A stretch of 64,000 bases of DNA from Pseudomonadota bacterium (GTDB taxonomy: Bacteria > Pseudomonadota > Gammaproteobacteria > Steroidobacterales > Steroidobacteraceae). How positions within the stretch are numbered: the first letter of the stretch is position 1; each line of letters starts with the position of its first letter. Location of the stretch: the NCBI GenBank assembly GCA_021792555.1, contig JAJYUL010000004.1, positions 1-64,000 on the forward strand. Direction: 5' to 3'. The notes beneath the pieces were generated by a model that worked only from the letters and a program-made list of their open reading frames with translations, made no database searches and was not told where the DNA came from. This document shows, in pieces, positions 19,486 to 29,145 of the stretch. The translations under genes and the position numbers were made by a program.

Positions 19486-21930
19486 TCATCCGAGCGGCCG
19501 CTCGACCCGCTGCAGATGACGTGCGTGAGAGGCCATGCGCTGATCGAGCAGGCCGTGGGTCGCCACCTTGACGGCGTTCGCCACGAAGAACGAGACGATC
19601 GTGTACGCCCACACGAACAGCGCCAAGCCCCACCCGATCGGGGCCATGGCGACGCCGTACACCACGATGAGCGTGCCGACGAGCTGAGTGAGCTCGCACG
19701 GCACGACCAGCAGCCAGCGCGGCCACGGCCGCTGCCAGGCCCACCCCTTGTTGCGGGTCAGATAAATCGTCATGTGCCCCGAGACGAGCAGCTTCAGGAA
19801 TATCACCGCCTGCAGCACCGGCACCGGCAGGTGCAGCAGATCACGCGCGATCCAGTAGAGCACGAAGCTCTCCAAGACCCCGTAAAGGCCGAGCGCGGAG
19901 GCGATGGTGAGCACCCGCGACATGTCCCAGCGGACCGGGCGGGCCGCCACCGGCGCATTGTCGTAGGCGATCATCATGATCGGGATGTCGTTGAGCAGCG
20001 CCAGCAGCACCACCATGAGGGTGGTGACCGGATAAAAGTTGTAGATGAGGATGCTGGCCGTCATGAACAGAATGAGCCGGATCGTCTCGGCGATGCGGTA
20101 CGTTCCGTAGCTCGTCATCCGCTCGAAGATCCGCCGCGCCTCCTCGATCGCGGTGGTGATGACCGACAGTCCCGGGGCAGTCAGGATGAGCGCCGCGGCG
20201 GCGCGCGCCGCGTCCGTCGCGCCGCTCACCGCGATACCGACGTCCGCCTGCTTCAGCGCCGGCGCATCGTTGACGCCATCGCCGGTCATGCCGACGATGT
20301 GCCCGCTCGACTGCAGCGCCTTGACGATCTGGAACTTGTGCTCCGGGAACACCCGCGCAAACCCGTCTGCGGCGAGCACCTGCGTGAGCGCCTGCGCAGC
20401 GGCATGTTCGCCGAACACCGAGTCCGCCACGACGATGTTGCTGCCCAGGTCGAGCTCCCCGGCGATCTGGCGCGCGATCGCCTCGTGGTCGCCGGTCACC
20501 ATCTTTATGTCGATGCCCATGGCGCGCGTCGCGCGAATGGTCGCGGCGCTGTCCTCGCGCGGCGGGTCAAACAGCGGCAGCAGTCCGAGATAGCGCCAGC
20601 CGGCGCCCTCGTCGCCGGCAACCGCGAGGGTGCGGTAGCCTTTGGCGGCGGCCTGCTCGACCTGCGCGAGGATCGCGGTGCGCTGCTCGGGATCCGGCGC
20701 GCACAGCTCGACGATGACCTGTGGCGCGCCTTTGGCCACCTTCAGCGCTCTGCCATTGAACTCCAGTTCCGCCTCGGTGCGCTTGATCACCGGATCGAAG
20801 GGCCGGAAGCTCTTCAGGCGGTAGGCCTCGAGCTGCCCCGCCGGCGGGGCGGCCGCGAGGATGGCGCTGTCGATCGCATCGGGCGCCTCGCGCCGCGAGG
20901 CGAGCGCCGCGGCACTCAGCAGTTGCTGAATCTCCACGCCAGGGGCCGGCAGAGCCGTGCCGAGCGTCAATTCATTGCGCGTCAACGTGCCCGTCTTGTC
21001 CGAGCACAGCGTATCCATGCCCGCCAGCTCCTCGATCGAGACCAGACGCGAGACGATCGCCTTCAGGCGCGCCAGGCGCTCGGCGCCGACCGCGAGCGTG
21101 ACCGAGAGTACCGCCGGCAGCGCCACCGGAATGGAGGCCACGGCGAGGATGAGCGCGAACTGCACCATCTCGAGCAGCGGGTTGTGCTGGAAGAGGCCCG
21201 CGACCACGATCACGGCCACGAGCGCCGCAGTGGTGAGAATCAGAAAGTTGCCGATGCGCAGCACCGCGCGCTGAAAATGCGAGATGGCGCCGGCCTGCTC
21301 GACGAGCTTCGCAGTACGGCCGAAATAGGTGTTCATGCCGGTGGCGCTCACCACCGCGTTCATCTCGCCCTGGCGGACGATCGAGCCCGAGTAGGCCGCA
21401 TCGCCGCGCTTCTTGTCGACCGGGAGCGACTCGCCGGTGAGGGCCGACTGATCCACGCTCAGGTACTCGCCCTGCACGAGCGTCACATCGGCCGGCACGA
21501 TGTTGCCGATCTTGATCGCGATCAGATCCCCGGGGACGAGCAGCCGTGCGGCGATCTCATGCCATGCGCCGTCGCGCTTGACGCGCGCCGAGAGCGCCAA
21601 ACGCTGCTTGAGCGCCTCGATGGCCGTATCCGCCTTGTACTCCTGCCAGAAGCCGACGCCCGCATTGATGAACAGCATCAGCGCGATGACGGCCAGATCC
21701 TCCCAATGGCCGAGCACCGCCGAGAGAATGGCGGCCGCCTCGATCATCCAGGGAATCGGGCCCCAGAAGAACCCGAGAATGCGCTGCGCGAGGCTCAGGT
21801 GCTGCTCGCGCAGGAGGTTCTCGCCATACTGCTCGAGGCGTCGTCGCGCCTCTGCTTCGCTCAGTCCGCCGTTCGCGCTCGCTGCGGCGCCCGCGGCCGC
21901 TGCGGTCGACTCGGTCGTGTCAAGACTCAC
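19486..21930 (-). CDS. P-type H+-transporting ATPase (plasma-membrane type, IIIA)
   Basis: An inner-membrane pump of about 814 residues related to the plant and fungal plasma-membrane proton ATPases. The N-terminal cation-ATPase domain is followed by TM pairs, the actuator loop with TGES (near 166), the phosphorylation site D311 in CSDKTGTLT, the hinge MTGDGVNDAPALKQ and C-terminal TM segments. I choose the GTG at 21930, preceded by GGAGAG; the frame could extend to a TTG at 21969. It would export protons at the cost of ATP, for pH homeostasis or energising transport. It stands alone between convergent (LOG) and co-directional (histidine kinase) neighbours. Confidence 0.88.
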   Translation of the reverse strand: MSLDTTESTAAAAGAAASANGGLSEAEARRRLEQYGENLLREQHLSLAQRILGFFWGPIPWMIEAAAILSAVLGHWEDLAVIALMLFINAGVGFWQEYKADTAIEALKQRLALSARVKRDGAWHEIAARLLVPGDLIAIKIGNIVPADVTLVQGEYLSVDQSALTGESLPVDKKRGDAAYSGSIVRQGEMNAVVSATGMNTYFGRTAKLVEQAGAISHFQRAVLRIGNFLILTTAALVAVIVVAGLFQHNPLLEMVQFALILAVASIPVALPAVLSVTLAVGAERLARLKAIVSRLVSIEELAGMDTLCSDKTGTLTRNELTLGTALPAPGVEIQQLLSAAALASRREAPDAIDSAILAAAPPAGQLEAYRLKSFRPFDPVIKRTEAELEFNGRALKVAKGAPQVIVELCAPDPEQRTAILAQVEQAAAKGYRTLAVAGDEGAGWRYLGLLPLFDPPREDSAATIRATRAMGIDIKMVTGDHEAIARQIAGELDLGSNIVVADSVFGEHAAAQALTQVLAADGFARVFPEHKFQIVKALQSSGHIVGMTGDGVNDAPALKQADVGIAVSGATDAARAAAALILTAPGLSVITTAIEEARRIFERMTSYGTYRIAETIRLILFMTASILIYNFYPVTTLMVVLLALLNDIPIMMIAYDNAPVAARPVRWDMSRVLTIASALGLYGVLESFVLYWIARDLLHLPVPVLQAVIFLKLLVSGHMTIYLTRNKGWAWQRPWPRWLLVVPCELTQLVGTLIVVYGVAMAPIGWGLALFVWAYTIVSFFVANAVKVATHGLLDQRMASHARHLQRVERPLG

Positions 21931-22079
21931 CTGCTCTCCTCGGTACGGCGCGGCGGGCGCACGGAGCAAGCAGGTCCCAGGGGTGTGCCGAGCCGCAACA
22001 ACCCATACGGTGCGCTTCGTCGCGGGCCGGCGGCAATCCGCACTTGTGCGGACCGGCCCGGCGCGAGCCGCTCGAGCCC

Positions 22080-23426
22080 TCAGACCCGCCCGGGCAGACG
22101 CACCTCGAAGCGAGCGCCGCCGAGCGGCGAGGTGTCCACGGCGAGACTGCCGCCGTAGAGATCGACCGTCTCGCGCACCATGGCGAGCCCGAGCCCATGG
22201 CCGGGCACGGTCTCATCGGTCCGCACGCCGCGCTCGAGCACCCGCGCGCGGTTTTCGGCGGAAATCCCCGGACCGTCGTCCTCGACCGTGACCGTCATGT
22301 TTTCCTGCACCGCCGCACTCGGATCGACCGTCACGGTGAGCCGCACGCGCTGATGGCACCACTTGCAGGCGTTCTCGAGCAGGTTGCCGAGCATCTCCAT
22401 CAGGTCGGCCCGATCGCCGACGAATTGACTCTCGGGCTGAACGGCCAGCTCGAGCGAGAGGTCCTTGTCGCGGTAGACCTTCAGCAGCGCCGCGCGCAGA
22501 TCGGCCGCCACCGGAGCGACCGCCACGGGCGCCTGCCCGAGCAGCGCGCCGCCCGAGGCCGCCGCGCGCTTCAGCTGATGCTCGATGATGTCGCTCATGC
22601 GGTCGATCTCCGGGCCGATCGTCCCGGGCGCCTCGGGCGCGCCCGAGAGCGCCGAGCGCATCACCGCAAGCGGCGTCTTCAGGCTGTGGGCGAGATTGCC
22701 GAGGGTGTCGCGATAGCGCGCAACGCGCTTGCGCTCGCCGATGAGCAGCGCATTGAGGTGGCGCGCCACGCCGCTCAACTCGCGCGGGTAGCCGCCGCCG
22801 AGCACCTCGCTGCGGCCCTCCTCGACCTCGTGGATCTCGCGCTCGAGCCGGCGCACGGGAGCGAGCACCGCGCGCAGCAGCACCGCGAGCGTCGCGAGCA
22901 GCAGCAGCATCAGGGCGCTGAACCACAACACCATGCGGCGGCGGAACTCCCACAGCTGCTCCTCGTAGGGCGTCAGGCTCACCGCGACGCTGAAGGTCAC
23001 AGGCCCCGCTCCGGCCGGGTCGTCCGCGAACGCCACGCCGCGACTCTCGATGGCGAGCCGCCGGTGTCCGGCCATGGTGTAGGAGAACTGGCGCTCGCCC
23101 TGCGCGAGCATCGGCCCGAAGCTCACATCCGCGCCCGCCGTGGAGGGCGAACGCCACTCGTGGCGCGCCGAGCGGATCTGCGCGTACAGGCCCGAGCGCG
23201 GCGTGGCGAAGCGCGAATCGAGCGCCTTCAGCGGCGCGACGTAGCCCTTGTGCGGCTCACGCTCGGCGGCGGCGATCAGCGCGATGATCTGCGAGTCGAG
23301 CAGCTCGTGCAGAGAGTGCTCCGAGAGCGTACGAAAGCCGGTGTCGAGCACCAGCGTCATGAACCCGAAGAACAGCGCCAGAGGCACCGCCACCGACAGG
23401 AGCAGCCGCTGGCTGAGGGAATGCAC
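22080..23426 (-). CDS. Sensor histidine kinase, PhoQ-like
   Basis: A 448-residue inner-membrane kinase. TM1 is at about 8-28, a periplasmic sensor of about 135 residues follows, and TM2 is at about 166-187, leading into a HAMP-like segment. The H-box NLAHSLKTPLAVM places the phospho-accepting residue at H247; this H-box variant is typical of the PhoQ subfamily. ATP-binding motifs are the N-box NLLENACKW, EDDGPGIS and GHGLGLAMV. It lies 19 bp after its response regulator and third in the PepSY-regulator-kinase operon. The sensed signal cannot be told; PhoQ proteins sense divalent cations, acid and peptides, but the sensor domain is not well conserved. Confidence 0.88.
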   Translation of the reverse strand: MHSLSQRLLLSVAVPLALFFGFMTLVLDTGFRTLSEHSLHELLDSQIIALIAAAEREPHKGYVAPLKALDSRFATPRSGLYAQIRSARHEWRSPSTAGADVSFGPMLAQGERQFSYTMAGHRRLAIESRGVAFADDPAGAGPVTFSVAVSLTPYEEQLWEFRRRMVLWFSALMLLLLATLAVLLRAVLAPVRRLEREIHEVEEGRSEVLGGGYPRELSGVARHLNALLIGERKRVARYRDTLGNLAHSLKTPLAVMRSALSGAPEAPGTIGPEIDRMSDIIEHQLKRAAASGGALLGQAPVAVAPVAADLRAALLKVYRDKDLSLELAVQPESQFVGDRADLMEMLGNLLENACKWCHQRVRLTVTVDPSAAVQENMTVTVEDDGPGISAENRARVLERGVRTDETVPGHGLGLAMVRETVDLYGGSLAVDTSPLGGARFEVRLPGRV

Positions 23427-23445
23427 CGGAGCCTCTGTGCAGCGC

Positions 23446-24129
23446 CTACTGGGCCTCGCGCGCGAGCGAGAAGCGATAGCCGCGCCCGCGCAGCGTCTCG
23501 ATCGGCTTCAATCGCTCCTGCGGATCGAGCTTGCGGCGCAGCCGCCCGACCAGCACCTCGATGACGTTGCTGTCGCGCTCGAAGTCCTGGTCATAGAGCC
23601 GCTCGGTGAGCTCGGCCTTGGAGATCACCTCCCCGGCGCGCAGCATCAGATGCTCGAGGATGCGGTACTCGAACGTGGTGAGCTCGACCGGAGCGCCATC
23701 GACGGCGACGGTCTGGGCGCGCGTGTCGAGGGTGACCGGGCCGCACTTGAGCTCGGGGCTCGCCCAGCCTCCAGCCCGGCGCAGCAGCGCCTGCAGCCGC
23801 GCCAGCACCTCCTCGAAGTGAAAGGGCTTGGCGACGTAATCGTCGGCGCCGGCCTGCAGGCCGGCCACCTTGTCCTGCCAGTTGTCGCGCGCGGTGAGAA
23901 TCAGGATCGGAAAGGTCTTGTGCGCGGCGCGCAGCTTGCCGATCACCTCCAGCCCCGAGAGCTTCGGCAGCCCCAGATCGATCACCGCCACATCGAGCGG
24001 GTATTCCAGTCCCGCAAAGAGCCCCTCCTCCCCGTCCTGGGCCACATCGACCGTGAAGCCCGCCTCGGCGAGCTGACTCCTCAGGCTCTCGCGCAGCGCC
24101 GTCTCATCCTCGACCACCAGTACCCGCAT
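23446..24129 (-). CDS. OmpR/PhoB-family response regulator, PhoP-like
   Basis: A 227-residue two-domain regulator. The receiver domain starts at MRVLVVEDE and has the phospho-acceptor D51 (VIDLGLP), the switch Thr in LILTARD and the conserved Lys in VAKPFHFEE. The C-terminal winged helix has the OmpR-type segment LTTFEYRILEHLMLRAGEV and RGRGYRF. I use the ATG at 24129 because it begins exactly at the receiver strand; the frame extends 15 further non-conserved codons upstream. It is 19 bp from both neighbours and is presumably phosphorylated by the adjacent PhoQ-like kinase. Confidence 0.92.
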   Translation of the reverse strand: MRVLVVEDETALRESLRSQLAEAGFTVDVAQDGEEGLFAGLEYPLDVAVIDLGLPKLSGLEVIGKLRAAHKTFPILILTARDNWQDKVAGLQAGADDYVAKPFHFEEVLARLQALLRRAGGWASPELKCGPVTLDTRAQTVAVDGAPVELTTFEYRILEHLMLRAGEVISKAELTERLYDQDFERDSNVIEVLVGRLRRKLDPQERLKPIETLRGRGYRFSLAREAQ

Positions 24130-24148
24130 CGAACCCTCCCGTGCGCCG

Positions 24149-24433
24149 TCAGAGGATGCGGCCGGTGGCCGCATCCACCCGCACGGTGAACACCCGGCCG
24201 GACCGATCCAGCAGCCGCAGCACGTACACCGTACGCCCGTCCTGCCTGCGCGTCTCGGCGCGCACCACGCGCGCGTTGAAACGCTGCTCGACCATCCGCA
24301 CGGCCTGATCCATCGAGATGGCCTCCGGCCCCGCGCGCGCCGGTTGCTGAGCCTGGGCCGTGGTGGCCTGCGCGCGCCACGCCCAGCACGCCGCGCCGAT
24401 CAGCGCCATCGCCGCAACAACCGCCACGCGCAT
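24149..24433 (-). CDS. PepSY-domain periplasmic protein
   Basis: A small exported protein of 94 residues. It has an N-terminal signal peptide (MRVAVVAAMALIGAACWAWR, cleaved near AQA) followed by one PepSY domain (AISMDQAVRMVEQRF, then VYVLRLLDRSGRVFTVRVD and GRIL). PepSY domains often inhibit or sense proteins in the cell envelope. It is first in an operon with the response regulator and kinase, so it may be an accessory sensor or a target of the system. A GTG at 24454 is an alternative start with 7 extra residues; neither has a strong Shine-Dalgarno. Confidence 0.75.
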   Translation of the reverse strand: MRVAVVAAMALIGAACWAWRAQATTAQAQQPARAGPEAISMDQAVRMVEQRFNARVVRAETRRQDGRTVYVLRLLDRSGRVFTVRVDAATGRIL

Positions 24434-24572
24434 GCTTTTCACGACTGGTCGCACATCGAGTCTCTATCGGCAGGCTGTCCGCCGCACGGATCCCGCTGCC
24501 CCGGCGCTCGGCACCCTAGACTAGCACCCGTGAATCGGCGCTGAACACGCCCGCAATGCGCCCCCGGGCCGC

Positions 24573-25448
24573 TCACGCGCGCCCTTTGGCCTCGCGCCAC
24601 AGCGCATCCCACTCACCGGCGCTGAGCCCGTCAAGGGCCAGATTGCGCTCCGCGGCGAGCCGCTCCATGCAGCGGAAGCGCCGCTCGAACTTCTCGTTTG
24701 AGCGGCGCAGCGCCTCCTCGGCATCGATCGCCAGATGGCGGCTGAGGTTCACCAGCGCAAAGAGCACATCGCCGAACTCCTCGACCGCGTGCGCATCGGG
24801 CGCACCGCCCCCGGCCGCGAGAGCCGCTTCGAATTCGGCGAGCTCCTCGAGCACCTTCTCGCGCACCGCATCGGGTCGCTGCCAGTCAAAGCCGACGCGC
24901 GCAGCGCGCCGGCCGAGCTTGCCCGCGCGCATCAGCGCCGGCAGCGCGAGCGGCACGTCCGCGAGCACGCTCTGATCCTGCGCCCCCGAGGCGGCGCGCT
25001 CGCGCGCCTTGATCTGCTCCCACTGCAGCGAATGAGGGGCTGCGCTCGGGCCCGCACCCGCCCCCTTGCCGGGAGCCGCGGGGTCCCCGGCGGCAGACTC
25101 CTGCGCCGCCGCGGACGGCCCGCTCTGGCCGAACACGTGGGGGTGGCGGCGCACGAGCTTGGCGTGAATGCCCTCGGCCACGGCGGCGAAATCGAACCAG
25201 CCGCGCTCCTCGGCCATGCGCGCATGAAACACGACCTGGAAAAGCAGATCGCCGAGCTCATCACGCAGCTTGTGCGCATCGCCGTGCTCGATGGCGTCGC
25301 GCACCTCATACGCCTCCTCGATGGTGTACGGGGCGATGGAGCGGAAATCCTGTGCGCGATCCCACGGACAGCCGCGCTGCGGATCGCGCAGCCGCGCCAT
25401 GAGCTGCACGAGCGCCGCGAGCGCCTCGGCCGGCTCAGTCCCGGGCAT
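24573..25448 (-). CDS. mazG: Nucleoside triphosphate pyrophosphohydrolase MazG
   Basis: MazG hydrolyses nucleoside triphosphates to monophosphates and pyrophosphate, with roles in cleaning damaged dNTPs and limiting (p)ppGpp. The 291-residue protein has the two MazG domains: the first with CPWDRAQDF and EEAYEVRDAI near 40-60 and DELGDLLFQVVFHA, the second with EEFGDVLFALVNLSRHL near the C-terminus. An Ala/Gly-rich insertion of about 30 residues sits between the first domain and WEQIKARERA, which is longer than in E. coli MazG (263 residues). The ATG at 25448 overlaps the upstream Nudix gene by 14 bp. Confidence 0.92.
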   Translation of the reverse strand: MPGTEPAEALAALVQLMARLRDPQRGCPWDRAQDFRSIAPYTIEEAYEVRDAIEHGDAHKLRDELGDLLFQVVFHARMAEERGWFDFAAVAEGIHAKLVRRHPHVFGQSGPSAAAQESAAGDPAAPGKGAGAGPSAAPHSLQWEQIKARERAASGAQDQSVLADVPLALPALMRAGKLGRRAARVGFDWQRPDAVREKVLEELAEFEAALAAGGGAPDAHAVEEFGDVLFALVNLSRHLAIDAEEALRRSNEKFERRFRCMERLAAERNLALDGLSAGEWDALWREAKGRA

Positions 25449-26079
25449 CGCCAAGCTCCGCGCAGCACACACGCTGGAGCGTCACGAGCATGCCGGCCGT
25501 GGCGCCCCAGATGTTGTGCTCGCCGTAGGGGATGTCGGGCAGATCGATCTCGACGCTCGTGCCGCGGAAGCGGTGGCGGCGCGGGCGGTGATTGCGGGGA
25601 TCGAACACATAGGCGAGCGGCGCCTCGAACACCTCGTCGACTTCCTGGCGCTCGATATGCAGCTCGAACCCCGGCGCGACGCGCGCCACCACCGGCGTGA
25701 CGCGAAATCCGCTGATCACCACGTGATCGGGCAGATAGCCGATCACGCTCACGAAGCGCGCCTCGAGGCCGATCTCCTCATGCGCCTCGCGCAGCGCCGC
25801 GGCCGCCGGATCGGCGTCCTGCGCCTCGATCTGCCCGCCGGGGAAACTGACCTGACCGGCGTGGTTGCGCAGATCGCGGCCCCGGCGCGTGAGCAGCACG
25901 GTCGGCCCGTCGGGGTGATCCACAAGCGGCACCAGCACGGCCGCCGGCGCCGGCGCGGCCGGAAAGTAGCGGCGCAGTTCGCGGCTGCGCTCGAGGCTCT
26001 GGCCGGGCACGAGCCAGTCCTGCGGCGCATGCCGCGGCCGGCTGCCGGCGAGGCGCGCCTCGATGCGCGCCAGCGTCAC
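25435..26079 (-). CDS. CoA-pyrophosphatase-type Nudix hydrolase
   Basis: A 214-residue Nudix protein. The Nudix box is SFPGGQIEAQD followed by LREAHEEIGLEA, with the extra spacing before LREA found in the CoA pyrophosphatase subfamily (NudL/YeaB). These enzymes cleave CoA or oxidised CoA to phosphopantetheine and 3',5'-ADP. The start is uncertain: the GTG at 26079 lies after a purine-rich GGCGGCGGG and keeps it clear of fumC, while in-frame GTGs further upstream would overlap fumC. mazG overlaps its end, pairing two house-cleaning nucleotide hydrolases. Confidence 0.82.
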   Translation of the reverse strand: MTLARIEARLAGSRPRHAPQDWLVPGQSLERSRELRRYFPAAPAPAAVLVPLVDHPDGPTVLLTRRGRDLRNHAGQVSFPGGQIEAQDADPAAAALREAHEEIGLEARFVSVIGYLPDHVVISGFRVTPVVARVAPGFELHIERQEVDEVFEAPLAYVFDPRNHRPRRHRFRGTSVEIDLPDIPYGEHNIWGATAGMLVTLQRVCCAELGDARD

Positions 26080-26122
26080 CCCGCCGCCGAGCGGACTCGC
26101 CCGGTGCGCGTTGCCGCCGCCC

Positions 26123-27526
26123 TCAACCACCGCCGCCCGCGCCGCCTTTGATGCCCCCGCGGGTGAGCTCCTGCGGATCGAGCAGCCGCTGCAGCTCCTC
26201 ACGGGGCAGATCGGTCATCTTCTCGGCCATCTCGCGGATCGGCCGCCCTTCGGCGTAGGCCTTCTTGGCAATCGCCGCGCCCTTCTCGTAGCCGATCACC
26301 GGGTTCAGCGCCGTCACCAGGATGGGATTGCGCTCGAGCGCCTCGGCGAGGCGCGCCGGATTGACCTTGAAGCCCGCGATCGCGCGCGTCGCAAGGAGCC
26401 GCGCGGTGTTGGCGAGCAGACGGATGCTCTCGAGCAGGTTGTAGGCAATCACGGGCAGCATGACGTTCAGCTGGAAGTTGCCCGACTGGCCGGCGACCGT
26501 GATGGTCGCATCGTGGCCGATCACCTGCGCGCAGACCATCGCGGTCGCCTCCGGGATCACCGGATTGACCTTGCCCGGCATGATGCTGCTGCCGGGCTGC
26601 AGCGCCGGCAGGGCGATCTCTCCGAGTCCGGCGAGCGGGCCGCTGTTCATCCAGCGCAGGTCATTGGCGATCTTCATCAGGCTGACGGCGATCACCTTCA
26701 GCTGCCCGGACAGCTCGACCGCGGTGTCCTGGCTCGAGAGCGCTTCGAAATAATTGCGCGCCGGCTCGAACGGGCAGCCGGTCAGCTCGCCGAGCGCCTG
26801 ACAGAAGCGCGCGCCGAACTCAGGATGCGCATTGATGCCCGTGCCGACCGCCGTGCCGCCCTGCGCGAGGCGGTGCAGCCGCGGGGCGGTGGCGGCGAGC
26901 CGCTCGAGTCCGCTCTCGATCTGCGCGCGCCAGCCGGAGAGCTCCTGGCCGAAGGTGACGGGCATCGCATCCATCAGGTGCGTGCGGCCGGTCTTGACCA
27001 CCGCGCCGACCTCGGCCTCCTTGGCGTGCAGCGTGCGGCACAGCTCATCGAGCGCCGGAGCGAGATCGCGCCGCACGGCGAGCGCGGCGCTCACGTGCAC
27101 GGTGGTCGGGATCACATCATTGCTGCTCTGCCCCATGTTGACGTGATCGTTCGGATGGACGGGCTTGCCGAGGCGGCGCGCGGCGAGCGCGGCGATCACC
27201 TCGTTGGCGTTCATGTTCGTGCTGGTGCCCGAGCCGGTCTGAAACACGTCGATCGGAAAGTGCGCATCGTGCCGGCCGTCGGCGACCTCGGCGGCGGCCG
27301 CCTCGATCGCCTCGGCGAGTGTTACATCGAGCAGGCCCAGCCGGCCGTTGGCCCGGGCGGCCGCCTGCTTGACCAGGCCGAGCGCGCCGATGAACGAGCG
27401 GGGCATGGGCCGGCCGCTGACCGGGAAGTTCTCCACCGCCCGCTGCGTCTGCGCGCCCCAGAGCGCATCGTGGGGCACCTGCAGCTCGCCCATGCTGTCG
27501 TGCTCGGTTCGAAAGGATTTCGTCAT
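26123..27526 (-). CDS. fumC: Class II fumarate hydratase
   Basis: It interconverts fumarate and malate in the TCA cycle. The 467-residue protein has the superfamily signature [15 protein letters not shown] near 318 and the family segments [14 protein letters not shown] near 100, SSNDVIPT near 140 and TGRTHLMDA. The ATG at 27526 has GGAG 8 bases upstream; earlier codons in the frame are not conserved. It diverges from purB, another member of the same aspartase/fumarase superfamily. The C-terminus ends in a Gly-rich tail that overlaps nothing annotated. Confidence 0.96.
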   Translation of the reverse strand: MTKSFRTEHDSMGELQVPHDALWGAQTQRAVENFPVSGRPMPRSFIGALGLVKQAAARANGRLGLLDVTLAEAIEAAAAEVADGRHDAHFPIDVFQTGSGTSTNMNANEVIAALAARRLGKPVHPNDHVNMGQSSNDVIPTTVHVSAALAVRRDLAPALDELCRTLHAKEAEVGAVVKTGRTHLMDAMPVTFGQELSGWRAQIESGLERLAATAPRLHRLAQGGTAVGTGINAHPEFGARFCQALGELTGCPFEPARNYFEALSSQDTAVELSGQLKVIAVSLMKIANDLRWMNSGPLAGLGEIALPALQPGSSIMPGKVNPVIPEATAMVCAQVIGHDATITVAGQSGNFQLNVMLPVIAYNLLESIRLLANTARLLATRAIAGFKVNPARLAEALERNPILVTALNPVIGYEKGAAIAKKAYAEGRPIREMAEKMTDLPREELQRLLDPQELTRGGIKGGAGGGG

Positions 27527-27642
27527 GCAATTGGCTCCGTGGCCCGCAAAATGTTCCGCCGCACCGCGCAGGGCCGCCTGCGGACGCGGTGCGGTATGCG
27601 ATATCATAATGCATCCGAACCATTCTCCTTTTGCTATAGCGC

Positions 27643-29025
27643 ATGAGCGACATGCCCCGCGACGATCTGCCCGCCGTCCTTGCCCTCTCCCCGGTCGACG
27701 GTCGCTACCGGGCCGCGACCGAGCCGCTGCGCGCCCTGCTGTCCGAGGCGGGCCTGATCGGCGCGCGCGTGCGGGTCGAGGCCGCCTGGCTCGAGCACCT
27801 GGCCGCGGCGGTGCCGCAGCTGAGCGGGGCGGACTTCAGCGAGGCTGTGCACGAGCGCGCCCGGAGCCTTGCGCGCGATCCCGGCACGGATTGCGCCAGC
27901 GCGGTCAAAGCGATCGAAGCGCGCATCAACCACGACGTGAAGGCCGTCGAGTACTACGTGCGCGGCGAGCTCGCTGCGGCCGGCGCGGGGGCCGCCACCC
28001 TGGAGCTCGTGCATTTCGGCTGCACGTCCGAGGACATCAACAACGTCAGCTATGCTCTGCTGCTGCGCGCTGCACGCGAACAGCTGCGCGCGGCGCTGGC
28101 GAGCCTCGGCACCGAGCTCACCTCGCTCGCGCACCGCGCGGCCCGGCACGCGATGCTCGCGCGCACGCACGGCCAGCCGGCGAGCCCGACCACTCTCGGC
28201 AAGGAGGTCGCGAACTTCGTGGCGCGCCTGCGCCGCGCGGAGCGGCGTTGGGCGGCGGTGCAGATCCTCGGCAAATGGAACGGTGCGGTCGGCAACTTCA
28301 ACGCCCATCGCGCGGCGCTGCCCGCGGTCGACTGGCGCGCCGTGAGCGGCTCGTTCATCGAGTCGCTCGGCCTGACCCGCAACGCCTACACCACGCAGAT
28401 CGAGCCGCACGACTGGATCGGCGAGTACTGCGATGCGCTCGCGGGCCTGAACGTGGTGCTGCTCGATTTGAGCCGGGATTTCTGGGGTTATATCTCCCTC
28501 GGCTACCTCAGGCAGCGGGCCGTGGCCGGGGAAGTCGGCTCATCGACCATGCCGCACAAGGTCAACCCGATCGACTTCGAGAACGCCGAAGGCAACCTCG
28601 GCATCGCCAACGCGCTGCTGCGGCACTTCGCCGAGAAGCTGCCGGTCTCGCGCTGGCAGCGCGATCTGACCGACTCGACCGTGCTGCGCAATCTCGGCGT
28701 CGCGCTCGGCCACACGTTGATCGCCTGGCGGGCCCTCGGGCGCGGCCTCGGCAAGGTCGAGGCGGACGCGGCGCGCATGCGGGCCGATCTCGACGGCGCC
28801 TGGGAAGTGCTCGGCGAGGCGGTACAGACGGTGCTGCGCGCCGCGGGCGTCCCCGAGGGCTACGAGCTGCTGAAGGCCTTCACCCGCGGCCGCTCGATCG
28901 ATGAGCGCTCGCTCGGGGAATTCATCGAAACGCTGCCGCTGCCGCCGCAGGAGAAGCGCCGGCTGCGCGCCCTGCACCCGGCCGACTACATCGGCTGGGC
29001 GGCGGAGCTCGCCGACGAAATATGA
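27643..29025 (+). CDS. purB: Adenylosuccinate lyase
   Basis: It releases fumarate from SAICAR and from adenylosuccinate, acting twice in purine synthesis. At 460 residues it matches the long gammaproteobacterial PurB. Signature segments are [20 protein letters not shown] near 295, [12 protein letters not shown] near 125 and [16 protein letters not shown] near 170. The ATG at 27643 starts [20 protein letters not shown], typical of the family. Upstream, CATAAT (27605-27610) overlaps a divergent TATGAT for fumC, suggesting back-to-back promoters. A GC hairpin lies shortly after the stop. Confidence 0.96.
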   Translation: MSDMPRDDLPAVLALSPVDGRYRAATEPLRALLSEAGLIGARVRVEAAWLEHLAAAVPQLSGADFSEAVHERARSLARDPGTDCASAVKAIEARINHDVKAVEYYVRGELAAAGAGAATLELVHFGCTSEDINNVSYALLLRAAREQLRAALASLGTELTSLAHRAARHAMLARTHGQPASPTTLGKEVANFVARLRRAERRWAAVQILGKWNGAVGNFNAHRAALPAVDWRAVSGSFIESLGLTRNAYTTQIEPHDWIGEYCDALAGLNVVLLDLSRDFWGYISLGYLRQRAVAGEVGSSTMPHKVNPIDFENAEGNLGIANALLRHFAEKLPVSRWQRDLTDSTVLRNLGVALGHTLIAWRALGRGLGKVEADAARMRADLDGAWEVLGEAVQTVLRAAGVPEGYELLKAFTRGRSIDERSLGEFIETLPLPPQEKRRLRALHPADYIGWAAELADEI

Positions 29026-29032
29026 CAAATCG

Positions 29033-29051
29033 GCCCGCCGCACCGGCGGGC
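29033..29051 (+). terminator. Hairpin after purB
   Basis: GCCCGCCG and CGGCGGGC form a perfect 8-bp stem with a CAC loop, 8 bp after the purB stop. No T-run follows, so termination is uncertain. Confidence 0.4.
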
Positions 29052-29145
29052 GAATCTGTGACCGGCTCGGCAAGGGTCTGTTGCCGACTCTCTCTAAGAT
29101 CGCCTGCGATGTCTGCGCAGCAGACGTGGATGAGGGACCGCAAGC

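Noticed and set aside
19516-22158. 880-residue open frame antisense to the P-type ATPase
   Set aside because: Composition (Arg, His, Asp repeats) is that of a reverse-strand shadow; the minus-strand ATPase has all catalytic motifs.
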